Shown: positions 1 through 5,797, counted from the first letter of the stretch. The stretch is DNA of 5,898 nt from Bacillota bacterium (GCA_023415655.1 JAEZKD010000066.1:1-5898), one strand, 5' to 3'. Program-made: numbers and translations. The notes: generated by a model not told the origin, from the letters alone.

Positions 1-2813
1 CGAGTGGAGATCTAGCGATGGACATACAAACAGCATTAGAGCAATCTGCCTTTCTTATTGTAGTTTGCTCGGAAGAAACATCAAAATCAATTTGGTGCAT
101 GAAAGAAATTGAATATTTTAAACAATTGCACCAAGGTAATAATGAAAATATTCTAACTTTATTAGTCAGTGGAAATCCACATGAAGTATTTCCAAAAGAA
201 TTATGCTACGAAACGAAGGAACTTCTCTTAAACGATGGAAGTAAAGTCAGCCAAACCGTAGAAGTAGAGCCACTAGCAGCCAATATAACAGCTCCCACGC
301 TAAAACAATCCATGAAAAAATTAAAGACAGAATTCTTACGTCTTGCCGCACCTATTTTGGGTTGTAACTATGATGATTTGTACCAACGGCATCAAAAGCG
401 CTTCATTCAAAGGATAGTCCTAATTTCTAGTCTAATCATAGGGTTTGCACTCATATTTAGTAGTATCGTTGTCAGTCAAATCATAAAAATAAGTAATCAA
501 GCGGATGAAATCCTTGAGAAACAAGAATCACTTAACATTCAAATGCAACGTGTCAAGGACCAGCAATTATTACGTTGTGTCAATTATGCCAATCAGTTAT
601 CCACCTCGGGAGATAAGCTACAAGCAGCAGCAATCTTAGAGGAAGCAGATCAACGCTTTGATAAATCCTCGGAACTTTATGGTGAATATAAGGATGAATT
701 GGAGGTTGCGGCCGCAAATACCCTGTATTATCCTGATTATTCTGCATATGCTGTGCTTTGGCAAGACAGCAGGGTGAATGCAGCAACTTTTTCAGAGGAC
801 GGTTCCTTAGTTGCAACAGGATCAGTGGATGGCATGGTTATCCTATGGGATACCACCAATGCAGAAAAAATAGGGAATTTTCTACATGATTCAGCTGTCA
901 ATAAGGTGAAGATTTATGATCATTACTTAATTGTTGGAACGGTATTAGGAACCTTATACATATGGGATATTGATTCTCAAGAATTACTCAAAACCTATTC
1001 GGAAGGATTGGGATATATTGATCCGACATTCATAGATAATATAGATTCACAATTTTTAAATCAATATGGAATCTCTGATTTGACGATCAATGAAAATATT
1101 GAAGCTATCATAATTGGAGTGAGGTGTTCAAAAGATATCTATTATGGAAGAGATTTAAATTATATTTCAATTATTCCGTTCCCTTGGAAAGAGCATAAGG
1201 AGTCAGAGAGACAATACTATAAAATCTACTCGGACTATGTTATGTCGGAGAATGGTAGTTATGTTTGCTTTCAGTGGGATGATAAATGCTCTTCTCTTAT
1301 AACGGATCGATATTCAGTAGATCTAGCGGAAGGTTTTAATTTTAATAATATGTTTATGTATCTTGGAATTGAAGACCTCACTGCAAGTGGCAATATGTCA
1401 TTGGACAATGATGGAAATATTTATTATTATAGCTATACTGATAATCTGTACATTAACGTACGCAATGTGTTTAGTAATGAACTTCTATATAGTTTAGAGA
1501 ATCCTTTTATGGGTCAGGGTAGTATTAAGCCAAATAACAATTCACTAGGCAAGTTTGTTCTTACCGATATCTATAATGCTAGCTTTTTCGATTTATCGGA
1601 AGGATACGATTACAATGAAGAATATGATCTACAGTTTGATTTTGGCGAACCTCTAATCTTTGTAACATACTTTTCAAATTACGACCAGATTTTTATTTCT
1701 TATGCTGGAAACGAAGATAGTTCTTATGTATGTAATTTAGATGGAGAGAAGAAAGCCAAATTGACTTCGCTAAATGGGGCTCTTTCCTGCGCTGAGTTAA
1801 GTAAGAATGATGAAATCATTCTTACTGCCTCGGATAATGGTAAAATAATTCTTCATCATGTGAAGGGGCACCTGATAAAGAATGAAACATATAGCGGAGG
1901 TGAATATACATCAGGCCTTTCCAATCAACTACTTACTGTTCAAAATGAAGGAAACAATATATATGATATTAAAGAGGGAAAAGTGATTAAGTCCTTATTG
2001 ACTTCCAATAAAGATTACTCGTTTAGAGATTGTATCATAAGTGAGGACAGTCAATTTGTGCTAGGAATGGAGTATAACGACTCTATGGGAGAGAAATTCT
2101 TACGAGTGTGGAGTACTGAGTCATGTAGCATAATAAATTTACTTGAATTGCTGAATGATAAGATATCTTTCTCTGGTAACTTAAGTTATAATGCAAGTCC
2201 GAATTTCCAGTATATAGTAGCATATATAATAGATCAAGTATACATCTATTCCATGAAAGAGAATCGTGTTTTGTATACATATCCCGTTGGTTTGTCAGAT
2301 ATTTGCGTATTTATCGAAAATGATGGTAAAACCTTTACCTATATTGGAAAAGAAAGTGGTGTTATGAAAACCATCGATTTAAGCTCAGGAAATATGATTC
2401 TAGAAAAAAAGTTTTCATTCTATGGAAACGCTATCAAGAAAGCATACCTTAATTTGGATCAAAACCGGATTATTATCGATAGTTCAGTGATGACAGTATT
2501 AGCTACGAATTGTGAAGTCTTTATGATTAGTACCGAGCAGAAACTATTCTCTCTCTCCAACATGCAGGGTGCAGATAGGATCTATTATGAGTATGAAGAT
2601 AAGGCTTTATGGGAATGCTCACAGAATACTCATTATGCTATAGATTATTATGGGTATGATTATTATGGTTATTTTGAAGGGGGAGATTATTACCGCATTT
2701 GGACAATTCCTACTTATAATGATATTATTGAGAACTTACATAAGGAGGGGAAAAAGAGAATTCTAACACCAAAGGAACGCCAAGAAAGCGGTCTCAACTT
2801 ATTTGATTTGTAA
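1..2813 (+). CDS. TIR domain - transmembrane - WD40-like beta-propeller protein, 5' end outside window
   Basis: The frame is open to the first base. The first ATG (18) lies inside a TIR domain, so it is not the true start; I estimate that 50 or more N-terminal residues are missing. Numbering from that ATG: residues 1-62 carry the second half of a TIR domain, with an S-x-FLIVVCS strand, the SIWCMKE motif (Glu30 matches the catalytic Glu of NAD+-cleaving TIRs) and an FPKEL loop. A family-like linker follows at 107-129 (APILGCNYDDL, RHQKR). One membrane helix spans about 133-157, then a probable coiled coil at 158-186 and an AAAILEEA helical segment near 203-210. From about 245 to the end is a degenerate beta-propeller: clear WD blades end at Trp277-Asp278 and Trp316-Asp317, with weaker ones near 587-614, 669-698 and 895. 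The C-terminal RILTPKERQESGL resembles the tail common in bacterial WD40 signalling proteins. Predicted role: membrane-anchored sensor with a TIR NADase or signalling output. Domain call is strong; the biological role is inferred. Confidence 0.88.
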   Translation, partial: SGDLAMDIQTALEQSAFLIVVCSEETSKSIWCMKEIEYFKQLHQGNNENILTLLVSGNPHEVFPKELCYETKELLLNDGSKVSQTVEVEPLAANITAPTLKQSMKKLKTEFLRLAAPILGCNYDDLYQRHQKRFIQRIVLISSLIIGFALIFSSIVVSQIIKISNQADEILEKQESLNIQMQRVKDQQLLRCVNYANQLSTSGDKLQAAAILEEADQRFDKSSELYGEYKDELEVAAANTLYYPDYSAYAVLWQDSRVNAATFSEDGSLVATGSVDGMVILWDTTNAEKIGNFLHDSAVNKVKIYDHYLIVGTVLGTLYIWDIDSQELLKTYSEGLGYIDPTFIDNIDSQFLNQYGISDLTINENIEAIIIGVRCSKDIYYGRDLNYISIIPFPWKEHKESERQYYKIYSDYVMSENGSYVCFQWDDKCSSLITDRYSVDLAEGFNFNNMFMYLGIEDLTASGNMSLDNDGNIYYYSYTDNLYINVRNVFSNELLYSLENPFMGQGSIKPNNNSLGKFVLTDIYNASFFDLSEGYDYNEEYDLQFDFGEPLIFVTYFSNYDQIFISYAGNEDSSYVCNLDGEKKAKLTSLNGALSCAELSKNDEIILTASDNGKIILHHVKGHLIKNETYSGGEYTSGLSNQLLTVQNEGNNIYDIKEGKVIKSLLTSNKDYSFRDCIISEDSQFVLGMEYNDSMGEKFLRVWSTESCSIINLLELLNDKISFSGNLSYNASPNFQYIVAYIIDQVYIYSMKENRVLYTYPVGLSDICVFIENDGKTFTYIGKESGVMKTIDLSSGNMILEKKFSFYGNAIKKAYLNLDQNRIIIDSSVMTVLATNCEVFMISTEQKLFSLSNMQGADRIYYEYEDKALWECSQNTHYAIDYYGYDYYGYFEGGDYYRIWTIPTYNDIIENLHKEGKKRILTPKERQESGLNLFDL
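2643..2672 (+). repeat. 15-bp tandem duplication inside the propeller gene
   Basis: Two adjacent copies, GATTATTATGGGTAT and GATTATTATGGTTAT, differ at one base. They are in frame and encode DYYGY twice (residues 876-885, counting from the ATG at 18), inside a Tyr/Gly-rich loop just before the last propeller strand (YYRIW). It looks like a recent slippage duplication. Confidence 0.8.
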
Positions 2814-2907
2814 AAATTACTGATCAATATAAAAGTTTGAGTCATCTTTTTTGATTCATCTAAAAGGTAGATGTATTCATTCTGAGATCTTCTTAGGGGT
2901 TACTATA

Positions 2908-2948
2908 CTAATGACTACTTTTATTGTAGTGAGTAGTCAAGTGATTAG
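2908..2948 (+). other. Inverted repeat / RNA hairpin downstream of the TIR gene
   Basis: TGACTACT (2912-2919) pairs perfectly with AGTAGTCA (2932-2939). The outer CTAA (2908-2911) can pair with TTAG (2945-2948) across a five-base bulge. ACTAC (2914-2918) could alternatively pair with the nearer GTAGT (2926-2930), so two mutually exclusive folds exist. No U-tract follows. It sits immediately before the stronger hairpin at 2952-2990. The function is unknown; it may be an mRNA 3'-end structure. Confidence 0.4.
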
Positions 2949-2950
2949 CA

Positions 2951-2993
2951 GGGGACAATCTCAATGGCGTAAAGTCATTGAGATTGTCCCTTT
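2951..2993 (+). terminator. Strong hairpin, probable transcription terminator of the TIR gene
   Basis: GGGACAATCTCAATG (2952-2966) and CATTGAGATTGTCCC (2976-2990) are perfect reverse complements. The stem can be extended inward by G2967-T2975 and C2968-G2974 to a GTAAA loop. The stem is about 17 bp and is followed by only a short TTT, then CGATAGG. It ends about 180 bp after the stop codon and is the only stable stem with any U-run in this part of the spacer. The weak U-tract makes an mRNA-stabilising or dispersed-repeat hairpin the main alternative. The opposite strand has no T-run, so it is not bidirectional. Confidence 0.55.
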
Positions 2994-2996
2994 CGA

Positions 2997-3112
2997 TAGG
3001 TCCATACTTCTTTGCATAGGGGAATACTTCTTAAGGTCCATACTTGTTTACATTGAGATATAGATCTTTACATAGGTCAATGCTTCTCAACATAGATGCA
3101 TACTTTTGTAAA
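2997..3112 (+). repeat. Degenerate tandem array of a ~20-bp unit
   Basis: Six units with approximate consensus TAGGTCCATACTTCTTTACA: 2997-3016 (20 bp), 3017-3034 (18), 3035-3052 (18, followed by an eight-base insert), 3061-3072 (12, internally shortened), 3073-3092 (20) and 3093-3112 (20). Most begin TAG(G/A) and contain ATACTT, and four end with TTTACA, TTTGCA or a close variant. Copies have diverged independently, so the array is old. It starts seven bases after the terminator-like stem. No reading frame crosses it convincingly. Confidence 0.55.
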
Positions 3113-3130
3113 GTAAAATAATTCAGAATG

Positions 3131-3335
3131 TGAGAGTTTCTTTGGCCGATTAACAAAATGTTCTATGGACGTTCTTGGATAGGTATCTCAATAGAACAGT
3201 TTATTGTAATAGATAGATTCATACGCTTTAATAAAAAATGCATCAAACTCTCCTGAGGAGGGATGAGTCCATGAAACTATAAAAAGAGTCTGGGCTTGGC
3301 TTCATGAAGTTTAATTTTTCGTGCGCATCCCCCAA
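3131..3335 (+). ncRNA. Candidate structured RNA or decayed element, family not recognised
   Basis: The stretch is unusually rich in pairable arms. GAGAGTTT (3132-3139) matches AAACTCTC (3245-3252). AAAATGTTCTAT (3155-3166) pairs with ATAGAACAGTTT (3191-3202) with a single mismatch. GGGATG (3260-3265) pairs with CATCCC (3326-3331), with GG/CC (3257-3258/3332-3333) continuing past a bulged A. CATGAA (3270-3275) pairs with TTCATG (3301-3306). I compared it mentally with common riboswitches and the hammerhead and could not fit it to any. There is no clear promoter in front and no terminator after it. It could be a cis-acting leader, a small RNA, or the remains of a small mobile element. Confidence that it is a functional RNA is low. 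Confidence 0.22.
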
Positions 3336-3374
3336 AGAAGGTGAAATTTAATTGTGAAAAGTGGACTTTGGTCG

Positions 3375-3506
3375 TGTAAAACTGGAATTAAGCTTTTCAT
3401 TTTACATAAGTTTTGTGCTTCACATAAACAAGTTTACATTTTACACATTTTATATTGCATTTATATGTCCAATATTTAACATTAAATAATTTACAATATA
3501 TGTAAA
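3375..3506 (+). promoter_or_regulatory. Cluster of TTTACA / TGTAAA motifs upstream of the RyR-domain gene
   Basis: TGTAAA occurs at 3375-3380 and 3501-3506; TTTACA at 3401-3406, 3433-3438, 3440-3445 and 3490-3495. AGTTTACAT (3431-3439) and ATGTAAACT (3500-3508) form a perfect 9-bp inverted pair across 60 bp. The stretch is very AT-rich, which raises chance matches, but the repeated hexamer immediately upstream of a good promoter suggests several sites for one DNA-binding protein. The regulator is not identifiable. Confidence 0.35.
3490..3506. promoter_or_regulatory. Operator-like dyad overlapping the -35 box
   Basis: TTTACAATATATGTAAA has perfect 6-bp arms (TTTACA/TGTAAA) around a 5-bp AT centre. 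It covers the whole -35 box and part of the spacer, the position expected for a repressor site. TACA/TGTA half-sites occur in BlaI/MecI-type operators, but that similarity is too weak to name a regulator. Confidence 0.4.
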
Positions 3507-3518
3507 CTGTAGTATATT
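3490..3518 (+). promoter_or_regulatory. Sigma-A-type promoter for the RyR-domain gene
   Basis: The -35 box TTTACA (3490-3495; one mismatch to TTGACA) and the -10 box TATATT (3513-3518; one mismatch to TATAAT) are separated by exactly 17 bp. Transcription would begin near 3525, giving a leader of about 70 nt before the ATG at 3596. It is the best promoter match in the 780-bp spacer and implies that the downstream gene is transcribed independently of the TIR gene. Confidence 0.6.
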
Positions 3519-3580
3519 AGTTACGAGTGGTATTTAGAGCGAGCTACAAAAGACAATCATTCAGACGATTGCTAAATGAA

Positions 3581-3588
3581 GGGGAGGA
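3581..3588 (+). promoter_or_regulatory. Ribosome binding site that fixes the start of the RyR-domain gene
   Basis: GGGGAGGA lies 7 nt before the ATG at 3596. The alternative in-frame GTG at 3527 has no Shine-Dalgarno sequence and falls at the predicted transcription start, so the ATG is preferred. Confidence 0.8.
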
Positions 3589-3595
3589 GAACATT

Positions 3596-5419
3596 ATGCT
3601 AATACCTATCCTAATTATCATTTCTAATATTCTATTAATTTTCTTAGGGATTTTTATCGTATCCAGATTCCAAACTTGGTTTGCAAAGCAAAGATTAAAA
3701 ATCATATCAATCTTTATTATTTTGGGGATTTGTATCTATTCCGTTGGCTACCTAACAAAAAGCCAAGGCGCTTTGGATTACATCTCCTCTGGACTTATGG
3801 CAATTTTTAGTACAGGAAGGATGTTTGTATTTGAAAATGATATCTCCTCGTTTGAGTCCAATGTCATACCAATGTATCGAATGTTCTTTGGTCTAATCAT
3901 GACCTGTTCTATGTTAGCAACAGGTATGATTATATTATCCTTATTAGGATATCGTGTTATGAGTAAACTTCAGATTAATTTTGTTCGACATTTTGTTCAT
4001 AAAAGAAAGGTATATATCTTTACGGATCTAAACGAGAATAGTTTAAACCTTGCAAATGATATAAAAAGAAATAATAAAAAAGATATTGTTATTTTGTGTG
4101 TAGATGGAGCTTCTAATTCAGAGGAATGTACGAGATACGAAAAGGAAGCTTCAGCTGCGCATCATTTAATTTATACAAGCTACGACGCCAAGGATAGGAT
4201 TAACTTGTGTTTTAGATTTAAGAAAAGTAGAACCTTCATTTTTGCAATTCATGAAAATATATATGATAACATTTTTCTGCTCGAACAATATGCTCAAAGA
4301 TATCAAACGAATAAAAAGAAGAATTGGGATGTAAGCATGTATGTTTTTTCAGATTATGATTTCTGTGAAGATATATTTTACACGGAAAATATTTATCCCT
4401 TTGATCTTCATATCATAGATACGAAGGACTTGATATCCCGACAGTTATTCCATCAATTTACTTTAATTAGCACGCTTGGTAATTCCAATGTTCTTACGGT
4501 TTGTGTCATCGGGTTTTCTGAGATTTGCGAACATCTATATAGAAATATTATTTATCTGGGCCAATTTGATGGGATTCAATTAAAGTTGCTATTAATTGAT
4601 CAGGATATCAGAGATAAGACTGCAGTATTTTTTCAAACGAATAGTGAAATTGAGAAATGTGTTGAAGTTACTTATGTTGATGTAAAAGTTGCTACTGAAG
4701 AATACTATAAAGAATTAAAAAAGCATCTTCCAGACATCAATTGCATTATAGTAGCTGAGGATGATAGAAAGACAGTATCGGAGATCCGTCGACTTTGTAA
4801 ACATAGTAAGGCAAAAACTAAGGTATGTGCTTATGGGAAAGATTATGAGAAGTATCAAGTGTTACTAAAAACTAACATGTTAAGTGATGTTATATGGTTT
4901 GGTTCATCAAAGGAATTATTTACAGAGAATTGTATCATAAATGAAGCCTTTGATCTCATAGCAAAACAGTGTAATAATTATTATAATCGAATCTATCATA
5001 GTACAAGAACATGGGAGGAAATCAGCCTTTTTGAAAAGCAATCCAATAGAGCATTAGCTTTGCATTTTCAGTCTAAGCTAAACTATATCGGTCTTAGATA
5101 CGAAAAAAGTGGTAATATTACAGTTTATGAGGAGCGTTTAAAAGATGATAATATCTTTGAGCAGCTATCCAAGGGAGAGCATATGAGGTGGAATGCCTAT
5201 CATTTTGTGAATGGATGGAGAACGATGACTGATTTTCATTCAGCGCAGCATAAGGATGGAATTCTCAAATTACATAGTTGTTTGGTTCCATGGGATGAAC
5301 TTGATCAGTTAAGTTCTGTATTTCATAAGGATTTTAAAAAATCAGACGAGAGCTTGATTCAAAATCTTGGATTAATTTTATCCTCTGTAGGATATGGTAT
5401 CACAAACTATGAAAGATAA
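3596..5419 (+). CDS. Membrane protein with two TrkA-N/RCK-like Rossmann domains and a C-terminal RyR domain
   Basis: 607 aa from the ATG chosen by its ribosome binding site. Membrane helices lie at about 2-23, 34-53 and 97-119. Between the last two is a hydrophobic re-entrant-like segment (60-79, containing GLMAIFSTGRMF), giving a helix-loop-helix reminiscent of a channel pore, but no TVGYG potassium filter is present. The cytosolic part starts near 130. Rossmann-like unit 1 (strands 138-144 and 163-170) lacks a glycine-rich loop. Unit 2 starts with TVCVIGFSEICEHL (301-314) and has the acidic strand end LLLIDQD (331-337). Residues 472-572 match RyR-type domains: TWEEISLFEKQSNRA, then GEHMRWNAYHFVNGWR, then LHSCLVPWDELDQL. 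Positive residues at 24-36 and 120-138 put the Rossmann/RyR part inside. Likely a ligand-gated membrane effector or ion-flux regulator; the ligand and substrate are unknown. Neighbouring TIR gene suggests nucleotide signalling (inference). Confidence 0.82.
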   Translation: MLIPILIIISNILLIFLGIFIVSRFQTWFAKQRLKIISIFIILGICIYSVGYLTKSQGALDYISSGLMAIFSTGRMFVFENDISSFESNVIPMYRMFFGLIMTCSMLATGMIILSLLGYRVMSKLQINFVRHFVHKRKVYIFTDLNENSLNLANDIKRNNKKDIVILCVDGASNSEECTRYEKEASAAHHLIYTSYDAKDRINLCFRFKKSRTFIFAIHENIYDNIFLLEQYAQRYQTNKKKNWDVSMYVFSDYDFCEDIFYTENIYPFDLHIIDTKDLISRQLFHQFTLISTLGNSNVLTVCVIGFSEICEHLYRNIIYLGQFDGIQLKLLLIDQDIRDKTAVFFQTNSEIEKCVEVTYVDVKVATEEYYKELKKHLPDINCIIVAEDDRKTVSEIRRLCKHSKAKTKVCAYGKDYEKYQVLLKTNMLSDVIWFGSSKELFTENCIINEAFDLIAKQCNNYYNRIYHSTRTWEEISLFEKQSNRALALHFQSKLNYIGLRYEKSGNITVYEERLKDDNIFEQLSKGEHMRWNAYHFVNGWRTMTDFHSAQHKDGILKLHSCLVPWDELDQLSSVFHKDFKKSDESLIQNLGLILSSVGYGITNYER

Positions 5420-5504
5420 GAGGAGTAACCTTGAAGGGATGCTTATATGTGAAGAAAGAAAAGCAAGGTGAATTGCAGTAATATATAAGCGGAGAAATTT
5501 TTGT

Positions 5505-5640
5505 TTTGAGTAATGTAAGATTAGAGAAAAGTGAGATTAGAGCGATTAGAAAAAAGAGCACTAATAAAAAAAACTTTAGACATGAAAAGAGTAATAAGAA
5601 AAAGAGTAATTAGAAAAGTGGAACAATTAGAAATTTTAGT
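5505..5640 (+). repeat. Purine-rich degenerate repeats (GAGTAAT / ATTAGAAAA)
   Basis: The stretch is nearly all A and G with recurring TAG/TAAT punctuation. GAGTAAT occurs at about 5508, 5589 and 5604; ATTAGA or a close variant recurs near 5520, 5536, 5545, 5609 and 5626. Unit spacing is irregular (about 9 to 25 bp), suggesting slippage-derived sequence that has decayed. There is no recognisable terminator for the RyR gene within it. Confidence 0.4.
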
Positions 5641-5718
5641 AATATCATCTTGGAGCAAATTTATCTTCAATTGGATTGGCATCACAAAATAGGAAAGACA
5701 AGAGAAGTAGCATCGAAG

Positions 5719-5733
5719 AAACGTATTACGTTT
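5719..5733. promoter_or_regulatory. 15-bp dyad, possible operator
   Basis: AAACGT-ATT-ACGTTT is a perfect inverted repeat with a 3-bp centre. It lies at the end of the eroded frame and about 118 bp before the next gene's start. It could be a regulator site for the downstream gene or a chance palindrome; there is no promoter nearby to decide. Confidence 0.2.
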
Positions 5734-5767
5734 GATAAAGAAAAATAAATAAAGGGGTGATTATATC

Positions 5768-5797
5768 TTGGAAGAATACTGGTATTTAAAAAAATAA
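5768..5797 (+). CDS. Micro-ORF of 9 codons with a very strong ribosome binding site
   Basis: AAAGGGGTGATT (5751-5762) nearly matches the full complement of the 16S rRNA 3' end (AAAGGAGGTGATC) and stands 7 nt before a TTG. The TTG starts a 9-residue peptide, (M)EEYWYLKK, ending at TAA 5795. It is aromatic-rich and sits 53 nt before the next gene's ATG, a position fit for a leader peptide. It may equally be the decapitated start of a lost gene. No attenuator hairpin is visible between it and 5851. Confidence 0.22.
   Translation: MEEYWYLKK

Larger units (their letters stand above)
5431..5748 (+). pseudogene. Possible eroded small gene (one frame, two internal stops)
   Basis: AGGAG (5421-5425), just after the RyR gene's stop, stands 5 nt before a TTG (5431). 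This opens a 16-codon ORF (MKGCLYVKKEKQGELQ) ending at TAA 5479. The same frame then stays open for 43 codons to TAG 5611 and again for 44 codons to TAA 5746, so 106 codons contain only two internal stops. The last part (TTG 5671 onward: LDWHHKIGKTREV) reads like ordinary protein; the middle is Lys/Ser/Asn-rich and repetitive. I recognise no family. Alternatives are a genuine 16-aa peptide coupled to the upstream gene, or a chance open frame favoured by purine-rich, T-poor sequence. Confidence 0.25.

Noticed and set aside
580..816. Minus-strand open frame of 78 codons
   Set aside because: It is antisense to the helical linker and first propeller blade of the TIR gene, with a Pro/Leu-rich, non-protein-like product; a shadow of the real gene.
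2083..2280. Minus-strand open frame of 65 codons
   Set aside because: It is antisense within the propeller coding region, with no ribosome site or recognisable motif.
2851..3063. Open frame of 70 codons on the + strand
   Set aside because: It has no ribosome binding site, runs through both hairpins and half of the tandem array, and its product resembles nothing. It is a chance frame.
2997..3112. CRISPR array
   Set aside because: Units are contiguous, about 20 bp and highly divergent, with no constant repeat separated by unique spacers and no cas genes.
3250..3295. Hammerhead ribozyme (CTGAGGA ... GAAAC ... AGTC)
   Set aside because: The core words CUGANGA, GAAA and GUC appear in order, but two extra bases separate stem II from GAAA, stem III would be only 3 bp, and the stem I arms are not complementary.
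3256..3348. Small peptide gene after AGGAGG at 3256-3261
   Set aside because: The ATG at 3263 is too close and stops after three codons; the ATG at 3271 gives MKL then stop; the ATG at 3304 gives 15 codons with no ribosome site. Nothing supports translation.
3440..3467. Second promoter, TTTACA-16-TATATG
   Set aside because: The -10 is poor and such matches are common in this AT-rich stretch; the promoter at 3490-3518 is clearly better.
3527..3595. N-terminal extension of the RyR-domain protein from GTG 3527
   Set aside because: There is no Shine-Dalgarno sequence before it and it coincides with the predicted transcription start. The ATG at 3596 has GGGGAGGA at ideal spacing and begins directly with a membrane helix.
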